DNA of 16,631 nucleotides, from contig JAMPAW010000067.1 in NCBI GenBank assembly GCA_023666975.1, positions 1 to 16,631 on the forward strand, read 5' to 3'. Shown here piece after piece: positions 7,128 through 13,211 of this stretch (positions within the stretch are counted from its first letter, which is position 1; each line of letters starts with the position of its first letter). The notes beneath the pieces were generated by a model. It saw only the letters and a program-made list of their open reading frames with translations, ran no database searches and was not told where the DNA came from. Source of the DNA: Clostridium sp. GTDB lineage: Bacteria; Bacillota_A; Clostridia; Lachnospirales; Lachnospiraceae. Both the position numbers and the translations under genes were made by a program.

Positions 7128-7156
7128 ATTATAGTCACTTTGCTGACTATAGTCAA
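7128..7156 (-). promoter_or_regulatory. Sigma-A promoter of the cysteine-rich small protein
   Basis: On the minus strand TTGACT (7156-7151) and TATAAT (7133-7128) are separated by exactly 17 bases. The -35 and spacer overlap the palindrome at 7144-7155, and the -10 overlaps an additional half-site at 7130-7137. Confidence 0.75.
7130..7155. promoter_or_regulatory. XRE-type operator: palindrome TGACTATAGTCA plus extra half-site
   Basis: TGACTATAGTCA (7144-7155) is a perfect 12-base palindrome. TATAGTCA occurs again at 7130-7137, giving direct half-sites 18 bases apart and an 8-bp inverted repeat across CTTTGC. All lie within the minus-strand promoter, so a bound protein would block it. The adjacent XRE regulator at 7207 is the natural candidate ligand. 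Confidence 0.6.
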
Positions 7157-7206
7157 GTACAAAACCACATACTATCCTTATGTTAATATAGATTGGAGGC
7201 ATGTTA

Positions 7207-7425
7207 ATGATAGAATACAGCCCGTTTTGGAAAACTCTGCAGGAATCATCAGAGACCACATATTCTCTAATCAATAGGCATCATATATCGAGTGCCACGA
7301 TAGATAAATTACGAAAAAATAAGCCCATGACGACAACTACATTAAACGACCTATGCCGAATATTAAATTGTCGGTTAGAAGATATTGCCATATATGTTCC
7401 GTCTGAAAACGACCAGTCTTTATAG
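7207..7425 (+). CDS. Small XRE family (Cro/CI-type) transcriptional regulator
   Basis: This 72-residue protein is essentially one helix-turn-helix domain. The N-terminal helix begins YSPFWKTLQES. The HTH has TYSLINRHHISSATIDKLRKNK, followed by the ending typical of this family, TTTTLNDLCRILNCRLEDIAIYVP. The length and layout match the YozG-like/HTH_26 type of single-domain regulators. I chose ATG 7207 because GGAGG lies seven bases before it; ATG 7201 is only one base from that site. It is divergent from the small cysteine-rich gene, with an operator-like palindrome between them, suggesting control of that promoter. Such regulators are common on mobile elements. Confidence 0.85.
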   Translation: MIEYSPFWKTLQESSETTYSLINRHHISSATIDKLRKNKPMTTTTLNDLCRILNCRLEDIAIYVPSENDQSL

Positions 7426-7455
7426 TGCTTCGCTGAAGAAGCTAATGAACCTTTT

Positions 7456-7935
7456 TTATCGTTTCTTTCTGCGGAAACGGATAATTTCCTTTTCAAAAGA
7501 AATGCTCTTCCCATAGAACAGGTAAGAGGGGATATGTTTAGCGATTGCAAGTAATATCAATCTTAGAATTAGTAACACACCGATAAATATATATCCGTAA
7601 ACAATTACTTCTTTATATGCTGTCCGATAAAATTTTTCCGGCTGCTGTTTTAAATAATAGATTTCTTCTGTCTCCTCAAATGATGATTTGTCTGTAATAT
7701 CATCTGAAATGTCCGTTAAATATTTTTTGCCATCAACCGTGTATTCTAGCATGAGCCGCTGGTTTTCCTTATATTTGAATGCAATATTTTTGAATCCATT
7801 GTGGCAATAATAGATATCTTTAATTTGTATATAGGCAGTAACAAAAAATACAAATCCTGCCACAGCAAAAACAATGATATTAAGGATAATTCTAAACCAT
7901 TTATAATTTATTTGATCTCCCTTTATCAATTCCAT
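7456..7935 (-). CDS. Two-TM membrane protein, DUF3592-like layout
   Basis: This 159-residue protein has TM segments near residues 13-36 and 110-133 that flank a roughly 70-residue central domain (LMLEYTVDGKKYLTDIS ... EEIYYLKQQPEKFY), ending in a basic tail (RFRRKKR). The 'Y-x-V-D-G-K-x-Y' and 'YYLKQQPEKFY' pattern between two helices recalls the DUF3592 family, whose function is unknown. GGGGAG lies seven bases before ATG 7935. It is convergent with the XRE gene, separated by 30 bases. Codon use is AT-rich compared with the ABC genes, as in the two small membrane proteins at 10.1-10.8 kb. Confidence 0.7.
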   Translation of the reverse strand: MELIKGDQINYKWFRIILNIIVFAVAGFVFFVTAYIQIKDIYYCHNGFKNIAFKYKENQRLMLEYTVDGKKYLTDISDDITDKSSFEETEEIYYLKQQPEKFYRTAYKEVIVYGYIFIGVLLILRLILLAIAKHIPSYLFYGKSISFEKEIIRFRRKKR

Positions 7936-8133
7936 TGTGTTACTCCCCGTTTTTAAGATTCACTTTGTATTGTGTATCCGTTACATTTCAGTGCAATAAA
8001 TATTTTGCAAGCAATCGGTAAGAAGTTCAATTGCTTCAAAATTTACACATAGAATCTTTACAAGTTCCCTTAATAATGTTAGAGTATTAGCAGAAGGAAC
8101 AACCGCCCACAAGGGGTTGACCAAATGTATAAT
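7936..8133. other. AT-rich spacer upstream of the MFS leader
   Basis: No gene is visible. A TATAAT-like -10 at 8128-8133 lies just upstream of the structured leader at 8134-8207, but I find no good -35 at 17 bases, so the promoter call is weak. An AACC/GGTT hairpin surrounds ACAA near 8101-8118. Confidence 0.4.
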
Positions 8134-8207
8134 ATAGCAGTGTCACCCATCTACCGATTAAAGTATCAGGGTGTTTTTGCTATGCAAAATGAGGTCAACA
8201 CACCCTG
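8134..8207 (+). promoter_or_regulatory. Attenuator-like leader with mutually exclusive hairpins
   Basis: ATAGCA (8134-8139) pairs with TGCTAT (8178-8183), and inside it CACCC (8144-8148) pairs with GGGTG (8169-8173), which is followed by TTTTT. The same GGGTG lies within CAGGGTGT (8167-8174), which can instead pair with ACACCCTG (8200-8207). One arm with two exclusive partners next to a T-run is the layout of transcription attenuation, as proposed for tet(M) leaders on Tn916. The third arm lies inside a 17-codon ORF. Function is inferred. Confidence 0.42.
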
Positions 8208-8235
8208 TAATACCGATGATTGTAACACGTTTTAA
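8182..8235 (+). CDS. Possible leader peptide (17 aa)
   Basis: ATG 8182 opens MQNEVNTPCNTDDCNTF followed by TAA. It starts at the end of the first hairpin, and codons 7-9 form the third pairing arm (8200-8207), so its translation could alter the RNA fold. No clear ribosome site precedes it, so it may be chance. Confidence 0.25.
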   Translation: MQNEVNTPCNTDDCNTF

Positions 8236-8270
8236 TCTCAAATACAAATATAACATGAGAGGCTGAGATT

Positions 8271-8348
8271 ATGTTTTGGAAAGAGAAAAATCTGCAACTG
8301 AAAAAAGGTTATACTTTTCTTCTTAACGGGGATAGTGCGCCTTTTTAA
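8271..8348 (+). CDS. Possible leader peptide (25 aa) before the MFS gene
   Basis: ATG 8271 follows GAGAGG by eight bases and encodes MFWKEKNLQLKKGYTFLLNG then DSAPF and stop. TGAGATT (8264-8270), adjoining the start, can pair with AATCTCA at 8234-8240 or at 8374-8380. CATGAGA (8254-8260), which overlaps the ribosome site, can pair with TCTCATG (8376-8382). Such alternatives suit translational control of the downstream gene, but there is no proof of expression. Confidence 0.35.
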   Translation: MFWKEKNLQLKKGYTFLLNGDSAPF

Positions 8349-8436
8349 GATTGATTCCGCTTTTCATCGAACGAATCTCATGAATGAGGTACATTATCTC
8401 TTTAACGATTATTTTCAAAGTTAAGGAGATTTTTTT

Positions 8437-9531
8437 ATGTTAAATATTAAGAAACAGATATCGGGACTATATGCCTCCTCTATACTCGGCAATTTATCGT
8501 TGACCGGTGCGTGGGTGGCAATATTGGCAGCACGAGGTTACAGCTTGGCGGAAATCGGTTTCGTGGAGACAGTTTTTCATATAACAAGTTTGGTATTTGA
8601 GATTCCGTCGGGAGTGCTTGCGGACGCATTTGGAAGAAAAAATATGCTGGTTGTCAGCAACCTGATGCGAATGATTGGAAATATCATCATGATATATTCC
8701 GGCAATTTATTTACGGTATGTGCGTCCATTGCATTTCATGCAGTAAGTTATAATTTTTCATCGGGCTCCGGGGATGCACTGGCATACGATTCGCTTAAAA
8801 TGGTGAATGCGGAAGACGGGTTTAAAAAATATGTATCCAATCAAATGGTCATATATCGTCTTTGCAGCGGTGTGTCAACGATGTGCGCCGGATTTGCCCT
8901 TTTGATTGGATATAAAATGGCGTATGGTATCGATATTTTAATGGGTCTGGTACAAATGGGGATATTTTTATCTCTATATGAAGTGCGTGTGCGGCCGCAA
9001 AAGGAACAGAAAATGTCTCGCTCTATCGGCAAAGAGCTTGTCGCCTGCTTTGCCGCAAGCTGTTCCTTTTTAAAGCATGAAAAGAAGGCTGTTTTTTTCA
9101 TGTTCTGTAATTCATTGGTTGGAGCAGTTGACATTTTATTATTGTTTTTTCTTCAGGCTAAGCTGCCGAAGGTCGGTATGCCGGATATGATACTGGGATT
9201 TGCTTTATTTTTTATGGAAATGGGAGGCATACTTGGAGCGAAGATCATACTGAAATGTAAGAAAATTCGGTATAGATATGTATTTGCAATTACTGCATTG
9301 CTGGTTTTGGGAGGAGTGTTGGCTGAACATTCCGGAATGTATCTGATGATGACGATAGGGGGCTTTGTTGCCGCCTGCAGTGATGATGCACTTCAGGTGA
9401 GAACAAATGCAGTTCTTCAGGAACTGTTTCCGTCGGAACAGCGGGCGACCTTGATATCCATGGACTCTTTTATTTTTTCCATGATTATGATTGTTTTATC
9501 GCCGCTTGCCGGTTTTTGGTTTTCCTATTGA
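8437..9531 (+). CDS. MFS family efflux transporter, probably missing TM12
   Basis: This 364-residue permease is of the major facilitator superfamily. The loop between TM2 and TM3 has motif A-like GVLADAFGRK (about 58-67) after FEIPSG. I count about eleven hydrophobic segments; the last is SFIFSMIMIVLSPLAGFWFSY, and the protein stops there, whereas drug-efflux relatives have 12 helices and about 380-400 residues. No missing helix is evident in other frames downstream. AAGGAG lies eight bases before ATG 8437. The family suggests proton-driven export of drugs or metabolites across the cytoplasmic membrane. The long structured leader upstream suggests inducible expression, as seen for antibiotic resistance genes, but the substrate is unknown. 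Confidence 0.85.
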   Translation: MLNIKKQISGLYASSILGNLSLTGAWVAILAARGYSLAEIGFVETVFHITSLVFEIPSGVLADAFGRKNMLVVSNLMRMIGNIIMIYSGNLFTVCASIAFHAVSYNFSSGSGDALAYDSLKMVNAEDGFKKYVSNQMVIYRLCSGVSTMCAGFALLIGYKMAYGIDILMGLVQMGIFLSLYEVRVRPQKEQKMSRSIGKELVACFAASCSFLKHEKKAVFFMFCNSLVGAVDILLLFFLQAKLPKVGMPDMILGFALFFMEMGGILGAKIILKCKKIRYRYVFAITALLVLGGVLAEHSGMYLMMTIGGFVAACSDDALQVRTNAVLQELFPSEQRATLISMDSFIFSMIMIVLSPLAGFWFSY

Positions 9532-9698
9532 TAAACGAAAGGGTTGGCAAGGCTGCGGAATGAACGGTTTAGTTGGTGCATAGTCATTTTTTGCAATAGA
9601 TATCATGAAGTGAGATGTGCCGTTCCGATATAATGAGTAAAGCGAAACGGGTTACTGGTTCTGGTTGACAGAGTTAGCAGAGAAAAGGAGGATTGAAC

Positions 9699-10052
9699 AT
9701 GGGAATTACGGGAGTCGGTGCAGATAATGTTTTTTGGAACAACGTTCTTCAGAACAGTTTCAAGGCGGGAAAAGGGGCTGCGGATAAGAGCAGGGACAAC
9801 GACTACACCAAAGAAGAAATGCTTCAAATCATTTCGGAGAGAATGGAAGAGATTTATGAAAAGGTAAAAAATAATGATACGGAAACGAGTTTTCAAATTG
9901 TGTTGAGTTTTCTCAATCGGGTTAATGCAGACGCAGATTACCGTTTTGCCGCAAAAGAGGGCTTTTGGCGGGATTTCTTGAACGGTCAGGTGGATACGGA
10001 GGATTTTGTTGACTTCCTGAATGGAGCGAAAGGTGAAGCAGCGGGAGGTTGA
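9699..10052 (+). CDS. Unrecognised 117-residue soluble protein
   Basis: AAAGGAGG lies seven bases before ATG 9699, a strong start; a TTG two codons earlier is unlikely. The protein begins MGITGVGADNVFWNNVLQNS, then has a charged helical segment YTKEEMLQIISERMEEIYEKVKNND (about 36-60) ending ETSFQI. An acidic and aromatic second half follows (RFAAKEGFWRDFLNGQVDTEDFVDFLNG). There is no signal peptide or membrane segment. The first half resembles small lachnospiral proteins of unknown role that carry 'KVKNNDTETSFQI'; the second half I do not recognise. TATAAT at 9629-9634 may be its -10, but the -35 is poor. It is convergent with the membrane protein gene at 10127. Confidence 0.72.
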   Translation: MGITGVGADNVFWNNVLQNSFKAGKGAADKSRDNDYTKEEMLQIISERMEEIYEKVKNNDTETSFQIVLSFLNRVNADADYRFAAKEGFWRDFLNGQVDTEDFVDFLNGAKGEAAGG

Positions 10053-10126
10053 AACTCACCTTATCGTGTCAGGTTTAAAACCTAACAGCCGTATTCCGCC
10101 ACGCTTTTCAACTGCTAGTATGTCTA

Positions 10127-10594
10127 TTAGGTCTCCAACCCAAACGTATATTTATTTTTGTCGAATGCCTCTCCTCTGCACATTCCGGTCCGATATTCGC
10201 CGCTTTCAAAGTCAAAATAATGGATACTTGACGTCATACCACGATATGGTATGACACTTCTCACATATCCTTTTATGACAAACACCTGTTTATACCGTCT
10301 TAAATTATATTTATCACAAAAGAATATAATCAGCATTCCAATAAGGCAGAAGATATAAAAGATAAACATTAACAGAAATGCACTCATATTACCGTTTTTA
10401 ATTCCGTTAACTGCACTTGTTACTAATGTATAGCCAAATACCAAAGTAAGAACGATAAAGCCACCTAATAGCTGTTTCTTTAACTTTCCTTTATCCTTTT
10501 TTTCATCTTCCGTTAATGTTCTTACATTAGACATGCTTTTTAATTGATCTTTTATTTCTTGGCTTAAATCCTTTTCCTCCGAAACATAGTCCAT
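10127..10594 (-). CDS. Two-TM membrane protein of unknown function
   Basis: This 155-residue protein has a charged N-terminal half (residues 1-40, rich in D, E and K), TM segments near 42-62 and 71-94, and a cytosolic C-terminal part (RRYKQVFVIKGYVRSVIPY ... GEYRTGMCRGEAF). ATG 10594 follows AAGGAAG by seven bases. The frame is open back to 10675 but has no ribosome site there and would overlap the previous gene. It follows the 65-residue gene by about 40 bases on the same strand, forming a small operon. A perfect 9-bp inverted repeat (10233-10255) falls inside the coding region. No family was recognised. Its AT-rich codons resemble those of the gene at 7456. Confidence 0.7.
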   Translation of the reverse strand: MDYVSEEKDLSQEIKDQLKSMSNVRTLTEDEKKDKGKLKKQLLGGFIVLTLVFGYTLVTSAVNGIKNGNMSAFLLMFIFYIFCLIGMLIIFFCDKYNLRRYKQVFVIKGYVRSVIPYRGMTSSIHYFDFESGEYRTGMCRGEAFDKNKYTFGLET

Positions 10595-10634
10595 TTTTAT
10601 CTTCCTTTCTGCTACAATAATGCTTCTTATCTGA

Positions 10635-10832
10635 CTATTTCCTGAAATGATCCAAAATCCATTTTGCTGCACCATAAATTATCAATTCAAATCCGACAAG
10701 GATATATAAGACGGTTCTACCTCTCATTCCTATCGACTGGCTGATAATAAATGCAATTACAGCAGTAATTATCAGAATTATCCATATTATAATATCCTCT
10801 TTTTTGTCATTATCTTCGTCATGTTCGTTCAT
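10635..10832 (-). CDS. Small two-TM membrane protein (65 aa)
   Basis: The protein starts with an acidic tail (MNEHDEDNDKKED). Two hydrophobic helices follow, about 14-33 (IIIWIILIITAVIAFIISQS) and 39-60 (RTVLYILVGFELIIYGAAKWIL), and then a short basic end. AGGAGG lies eight bases before ATG 10832. It is first in a two-gene operon with the membrane protein at 10127-10594 and divergent from the histidine kinase gene. No named family was recognised; proteins of this size and shape are often subunits or modulators of larger membrane systems, but none can be identified here. Confidence 0.68.
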   Translation of the reverse strand: MNEHDEDNDKKEDIIIWIILIITAVIAFIISQSIGMRGRTVLYILVGFELIIYGAAKWILDHFRK

Positions 10833-10904
10833 TATTGCTTCCTCCTCAGCCTAATATTCGTGCACTCATGGATGCTTAAACAATATTTTATCATATCCAT
10901 ATTC

Positions 10905-10934
10905 TTGGTACAAGTAGAAAATGTATGCTATAAT
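10905..10934 (+). promoter_or_regulatory. Extended -10 promoter of the two-component operon
   Basis: TTGGTA (10905-10910) and TATAAT (10929-10934) are 18 bases apart, with TGC directly before the -10 (TATGCTATAAT). Transcription would begin near 10941, giving a leader of about 37 bases before ATG 10978. Confidence 0.7.
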
Positions 10935-10977
10935 ATTGAATAAAGAAATCGAGTCGAAACGGAAAGGAGAGCAGGAA

Positions 10978-12150
10978 ATGATAACATTTATCCGGTCCGC
11001 GGGACTGGTAACCATATTGACAGCGGCAGCCATGTTTTCGTCAAAGCAGCCGTATTTGTGCCTGCTGCTGGCGGGACTGCTCATGATGATTCTGGCAATG
11101 GAGGGCGTATCCGATTTGGAGGAAAATACGCTGCCAGAACTCGGAAAGACCTTGCTGGCGGCGGTTTTTGCGGCAATTGGCGGGACGTTTCTTTCTTTTT
11201 TGCTGTTTTATGTGTGCAGGTTCGGAAAAAAGAAATGGTGGCTTTTTGCACCCGGCATTTTGTATGCCCTGTGGGGGAGCATGGTAGAAGGCAGCGTGCT
11301 TTCCGTTGTGATTTGCGGAAGTTTGATTCTGGAGCTGGCGGCTTTTGCATTATGGATGCTTGAGTGGACAGTCTGCCATTTTCTTTTGATGAAGCAGCAG
11401 GCGGCAAAATCCATTCAGGTTACAGCGGTAAATGAGATGTATGAAAAGAAGCTGAATCAGGAATTACAGCTTAAGAATTATCTGGCAGAGAAAAATGCCA
11501 GACTGGAAGAGCGGGAAACCATCAGCCGGAATATCCATAACAGTGTGGGACACTCGGTTACTGCGGCAATTATGACACTGGAAGCGGCGGATATGCTCTT
11601 TTTTGAGGAACCGGAGCGGGCAAGGGAGAAAGTGAATATTGCAAAAGGAAGGATTCGTGAGAGTTTGGAATCCATCCGGCATGCCGTGCGGGTGCTGGAC
11701 GTGGAAAAGAAAGCGGTAAGCGGGACTGATTTTATAAAGGAAATCTCGGATATCACCGACAGCTTTGTTATGGATACGGCGATAACGGTCAAAAGGGATA
11801 TTGCAAAATTACCGGAAAAGATTCAGATACCGCATGAGCATACGGAATTTCTGGCCGGTGCCGTGCAGGAGCTGTTTACGAACGGAGTGCGCCACGGAAA
11901 GGCAGATACCTTTATTCTCCATATATCCGGTGACAGCCGTCATGTAAAGGTGGCGGTGCAGGATAACGGAGCGAGTGATTTTAACGAGGAAAATGCAGCG
12001 GAACGAATCCGCAAAGGATTTGGCATAAAAAAGCTGGCCGCCTATGTGCAAAGGTGTGGCGGGCGGCTGCAGTATAGGAACGAACATGGATTTTTGACGG
12101 AGATAGAGCTGCCGATTCCTGCGGCAGAGGAGGATTTGGATACCGAATAA
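10978..12150 (+). CDS. NarL-type sensor histidine kinase (HisKA_3), intramembrane sensor layout
   Basis: This 390-residue kinase has about four to five hydrophobic segments in residues 7-130 with only short loops between them, so there is no sizeable external sensor domain. A coiled segment (145-178) leads to the HisKA_3 dimerisation domain ERETISRNIHNSVGHS with phospho-acceptor His187. The usual acidic residue after this His is Asn188. The HATPase domain has the N-box QELFTNGVRHGKA (298-310), DNG (329-331) and KGFGI (346-350). AAAGGAG lies eight bases before ATG 10978; an upstream ATG at 10921 sits in the promoter. It phosphorylates the regulator encoded 29 bases downstream. Kinases with this layout often sense envelope damage or the state of a partner transporter. 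Confidence 0.9.
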   Translation: MITFIRSAGLVTILTAAAMFSSKQPYLCLLLAGLLMMILAMEGVSDLEENTLPELGKTLLAAVFAAIGGTFLSFLLFYVCRFGKKKWWLFAPGILYALWGSMVEGSVLSVVICGSLILELAAFALWMLEWTVCHFLLMKQQAAKSIQVTAVNEMYEKKLNQELQLKNYLAEKNARLEERETISRNIHNSVGHSVTAAIMTLEAADMLFFEEPERAREKVNIAKGRIRESLESIRHAVRVLDVEKKAVSGTDFIKEISDITDSFVMDTAITVKRDIAKLPEKIQIPHEHTEFLAGAVQELFTNGVRHGKADTFILHISGDSRHVKVAVQDNGASDFNEENAAERIRKGFGIKKLAAYVQRCGGRLQYRNEHGFLTEIELPIPAAEEDLDTE

Positions 12151-12179
12151 AGTCCGTACAAGAGCGAGGAGAGATGATT

Positions 12180-12830
12180 ATGGAAAAATATCGTGTCCTA
12201 CTGGTGGACGATGAACCGCTGTTATTGGAAAGCCTGGAAATCCTCTTGCATTACAGCGGACTGAAGGTCGCCGCTTTGGCGAAAGACGGGAGGCAGGCGT
12301 TGGAGGCGCTGGCAGAATATTCTGTGGATATTGCACTGGTAGACCTCAATATGAAAGGCATGGGCGGGATAGAGCTGATTCCCCATATCAAACAGCAGTA
12401 TCCGTCCGTGAAAATTTTGGTGCTCACGACCTTTTATGACGATGAATATATTACGAAAGCGATTGCGAGCGGGGCCGAGGGCTATCTGCTAAAGGACAGC
12501 GGAAAAAATGCAATTTTGGATGCAATCGGACAGATTATGGAAGGGCGGACGATTATTGACCGGAAGGTAATGGAACGGCTGGCACGGCTCATGGCAGGGA
12601 AGATAGACATGGGTAAAGGGCAGCGGGAGCCGGAGGCTATAAAGCTGCCGGAGACGATGACGGAACGGGAACAGGAGGTCTGTACCCTGCTGACCCGCGG
12701 GTTTACGAACCGGCAGATTGCCGATGCACTTTTTATATCAGAGGGAACGGTGAAGAATTATATTTCCTCTATTTACGAAAAGACGGGGATTCACGACCGG
12801 GCAAAGCTGATTGTGGCATTGAAGGGGTGA
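12180..12830 (+). CDS. NarL/LuxR family response regulator
   Basis: This 216-residue regulator has an N-terminal receiver domain with the acidic pair D10-D11, phospho-acceptor Asp55 (ALVDLNMKG), Thr83/84 and Lys105 (YLLKD). A linker and a C-terminal LuxR-type HTH follow (MTEREQEVCTLLTRGFTNRQ ... TVKNYISSIYEKTGIHDRAKL). I chose ATG 12180 because GAGGAG is eight bases before it; ATG 12174 would leave two bases. It is cotranscribed with the kinase, which phosphorylates it. The probable target is the promoter at 12904-12932 ahead of the ABC operon, where direct GTGGTCA repeats occur; that target is inferred from gene order. Confidence 0.92.
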   Translation: MEKYRVLLVDDEPLLLESLEILLHYSGLKVAALAKDGRQALEALAEYSVDIALVDLNMKGMGGIELIPHIKQQYPSVKILVLTTFYDDEYITKAIASGAEGYLLKDSGKNAILDAIGQIMEGRTIIDRKVMERLARLMAGKIDMGKGQREPEAIKLPETMTEREQEVCTLLTRGFTNRQIADALFISEGTVKNYISSIYEKTGIHDRAKLIVALKG

Positions 12831-12903
12831 GAGGGGAAAGGATGAAAGGCTGGTAGTGGAACGAGGAAAAGTATATTTTTGACAGAAAAAAATTTTGTGT
12901 ATC

Positions 12904-12932
12904 TTTAAAACATGTCATGGTTATGCTATACT
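12904..12932 (+). promoter_or_regulatory. Extended -10 promoter upstream of the second ABC operon
   Basis: TTTAAA (12904-12909) and TATACT (12927-12932) are 17 bases apart, with TGC preceding the -10. The weak -35 suggests dependence on an activator, for which the response regulator just upstream is the natural candidate. Transcripts would enter the remnant ORF and meet the terminator at 13088 before the permease gene. Confidence 0.6.
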
Positions 12933-12944
12933 TATTACGAAAAA

Positions 12945-12959
12945 GTGGTCATGTGGTCA
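12945..12959. repeat. Direct repeat GTGGTCA, period 8, at the transcription start
   Basis: GTGGTCA occurs at 12945-12951 and 12953-12959, just downstream of the -10 at 12927. Short direct repeats at this place could be a regulator site, but two copies of seven bases is modest evidence. Confidence 0.3.
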
Positions 12960-12976
12960 ATATATCGGAGGTAATA

Positions 12977-13087
12977 ATGAGAATAGCAAGAGATTTTTAT
13001 TTAGAGCAGATAAAACTGCGTGAAAGAAATGGTATGATTAAAGTGATTACAGGCGTAAGAACATGCGGAAATCAGATAAATATATGA
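12977..13087 (+). pseudogene. 36-codon remnant of an AAA ATPase gene, N-terminus
   Basis: GGAGG and ATG 12977 open MRIARDFYLEQIKLRERNGM then IKVITGVRTCGNQINI and a stop. This matches the start of AAA_14/DUF4143-type ATPases of about 400 residues, which begin with a 'RDFYL..L' segment and continue 'IKVITGIRRCGKS' into the P-loop. Here the P-loop is broken: the Lys-Ser of GKS is Asn-Gln, and the frame stops immediately. A terminator begins at the very next base. It is therefore a truncated relic, or a relic reused as a leader ORF for the ABC operon. Confidence 0.7.
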
Positions 13088-13128
13088 CCACAGTCATAGA
13101 AAAAGGTGACTGTGGTTATATTTTTTTT
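13088..13128 (+). terminator. Strong intrinsic terminator or attenuator
   Basis: CCACAGTCA (13088-13096) and TGACTGTGG (13107-13115) form a perfect 9-bp stem with a 10-base loop, followed by TTATATTTTTTTT. It abuts the stop of the AAA remnant. No good promoter is seen between it and the permease start at 13212, so the ABC operon may rely on read-through, which would make this an attenuator. Confidence 0.85.
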
Positions 13129-13211
13129 GGGCGGAATATATGTTATCTTTATCATGGTTCGGGGAACGATGAAAAGCGTATTTTCTCCGGCATGGGAAAG
13201 GAGGCATTATC

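Noticed and set aside
8254..8275. TPP riboswitch suggested by GGCTGAGATT
   Set aside because: Only the short CTGAGA is present; the second conserved half (CTGATCTGG-like) and paired helices are missing, and the downstream gene is an MFS transporter with no thiamine link.
10071..10083. AGGTTTAAAACCT hairpin as terminator between convergent genes
   Set aside because: The stem is only 5 bp of mostly AT pairs and is not followed by a T-run on either strand.
10921..10977. Earlier ATG for the histidine kinase
   Set aside because: ATG 10921 overlaps the extended -10 promoter and has no ribosome site; ATG 10978 has AAAGGAG at proper spacing.
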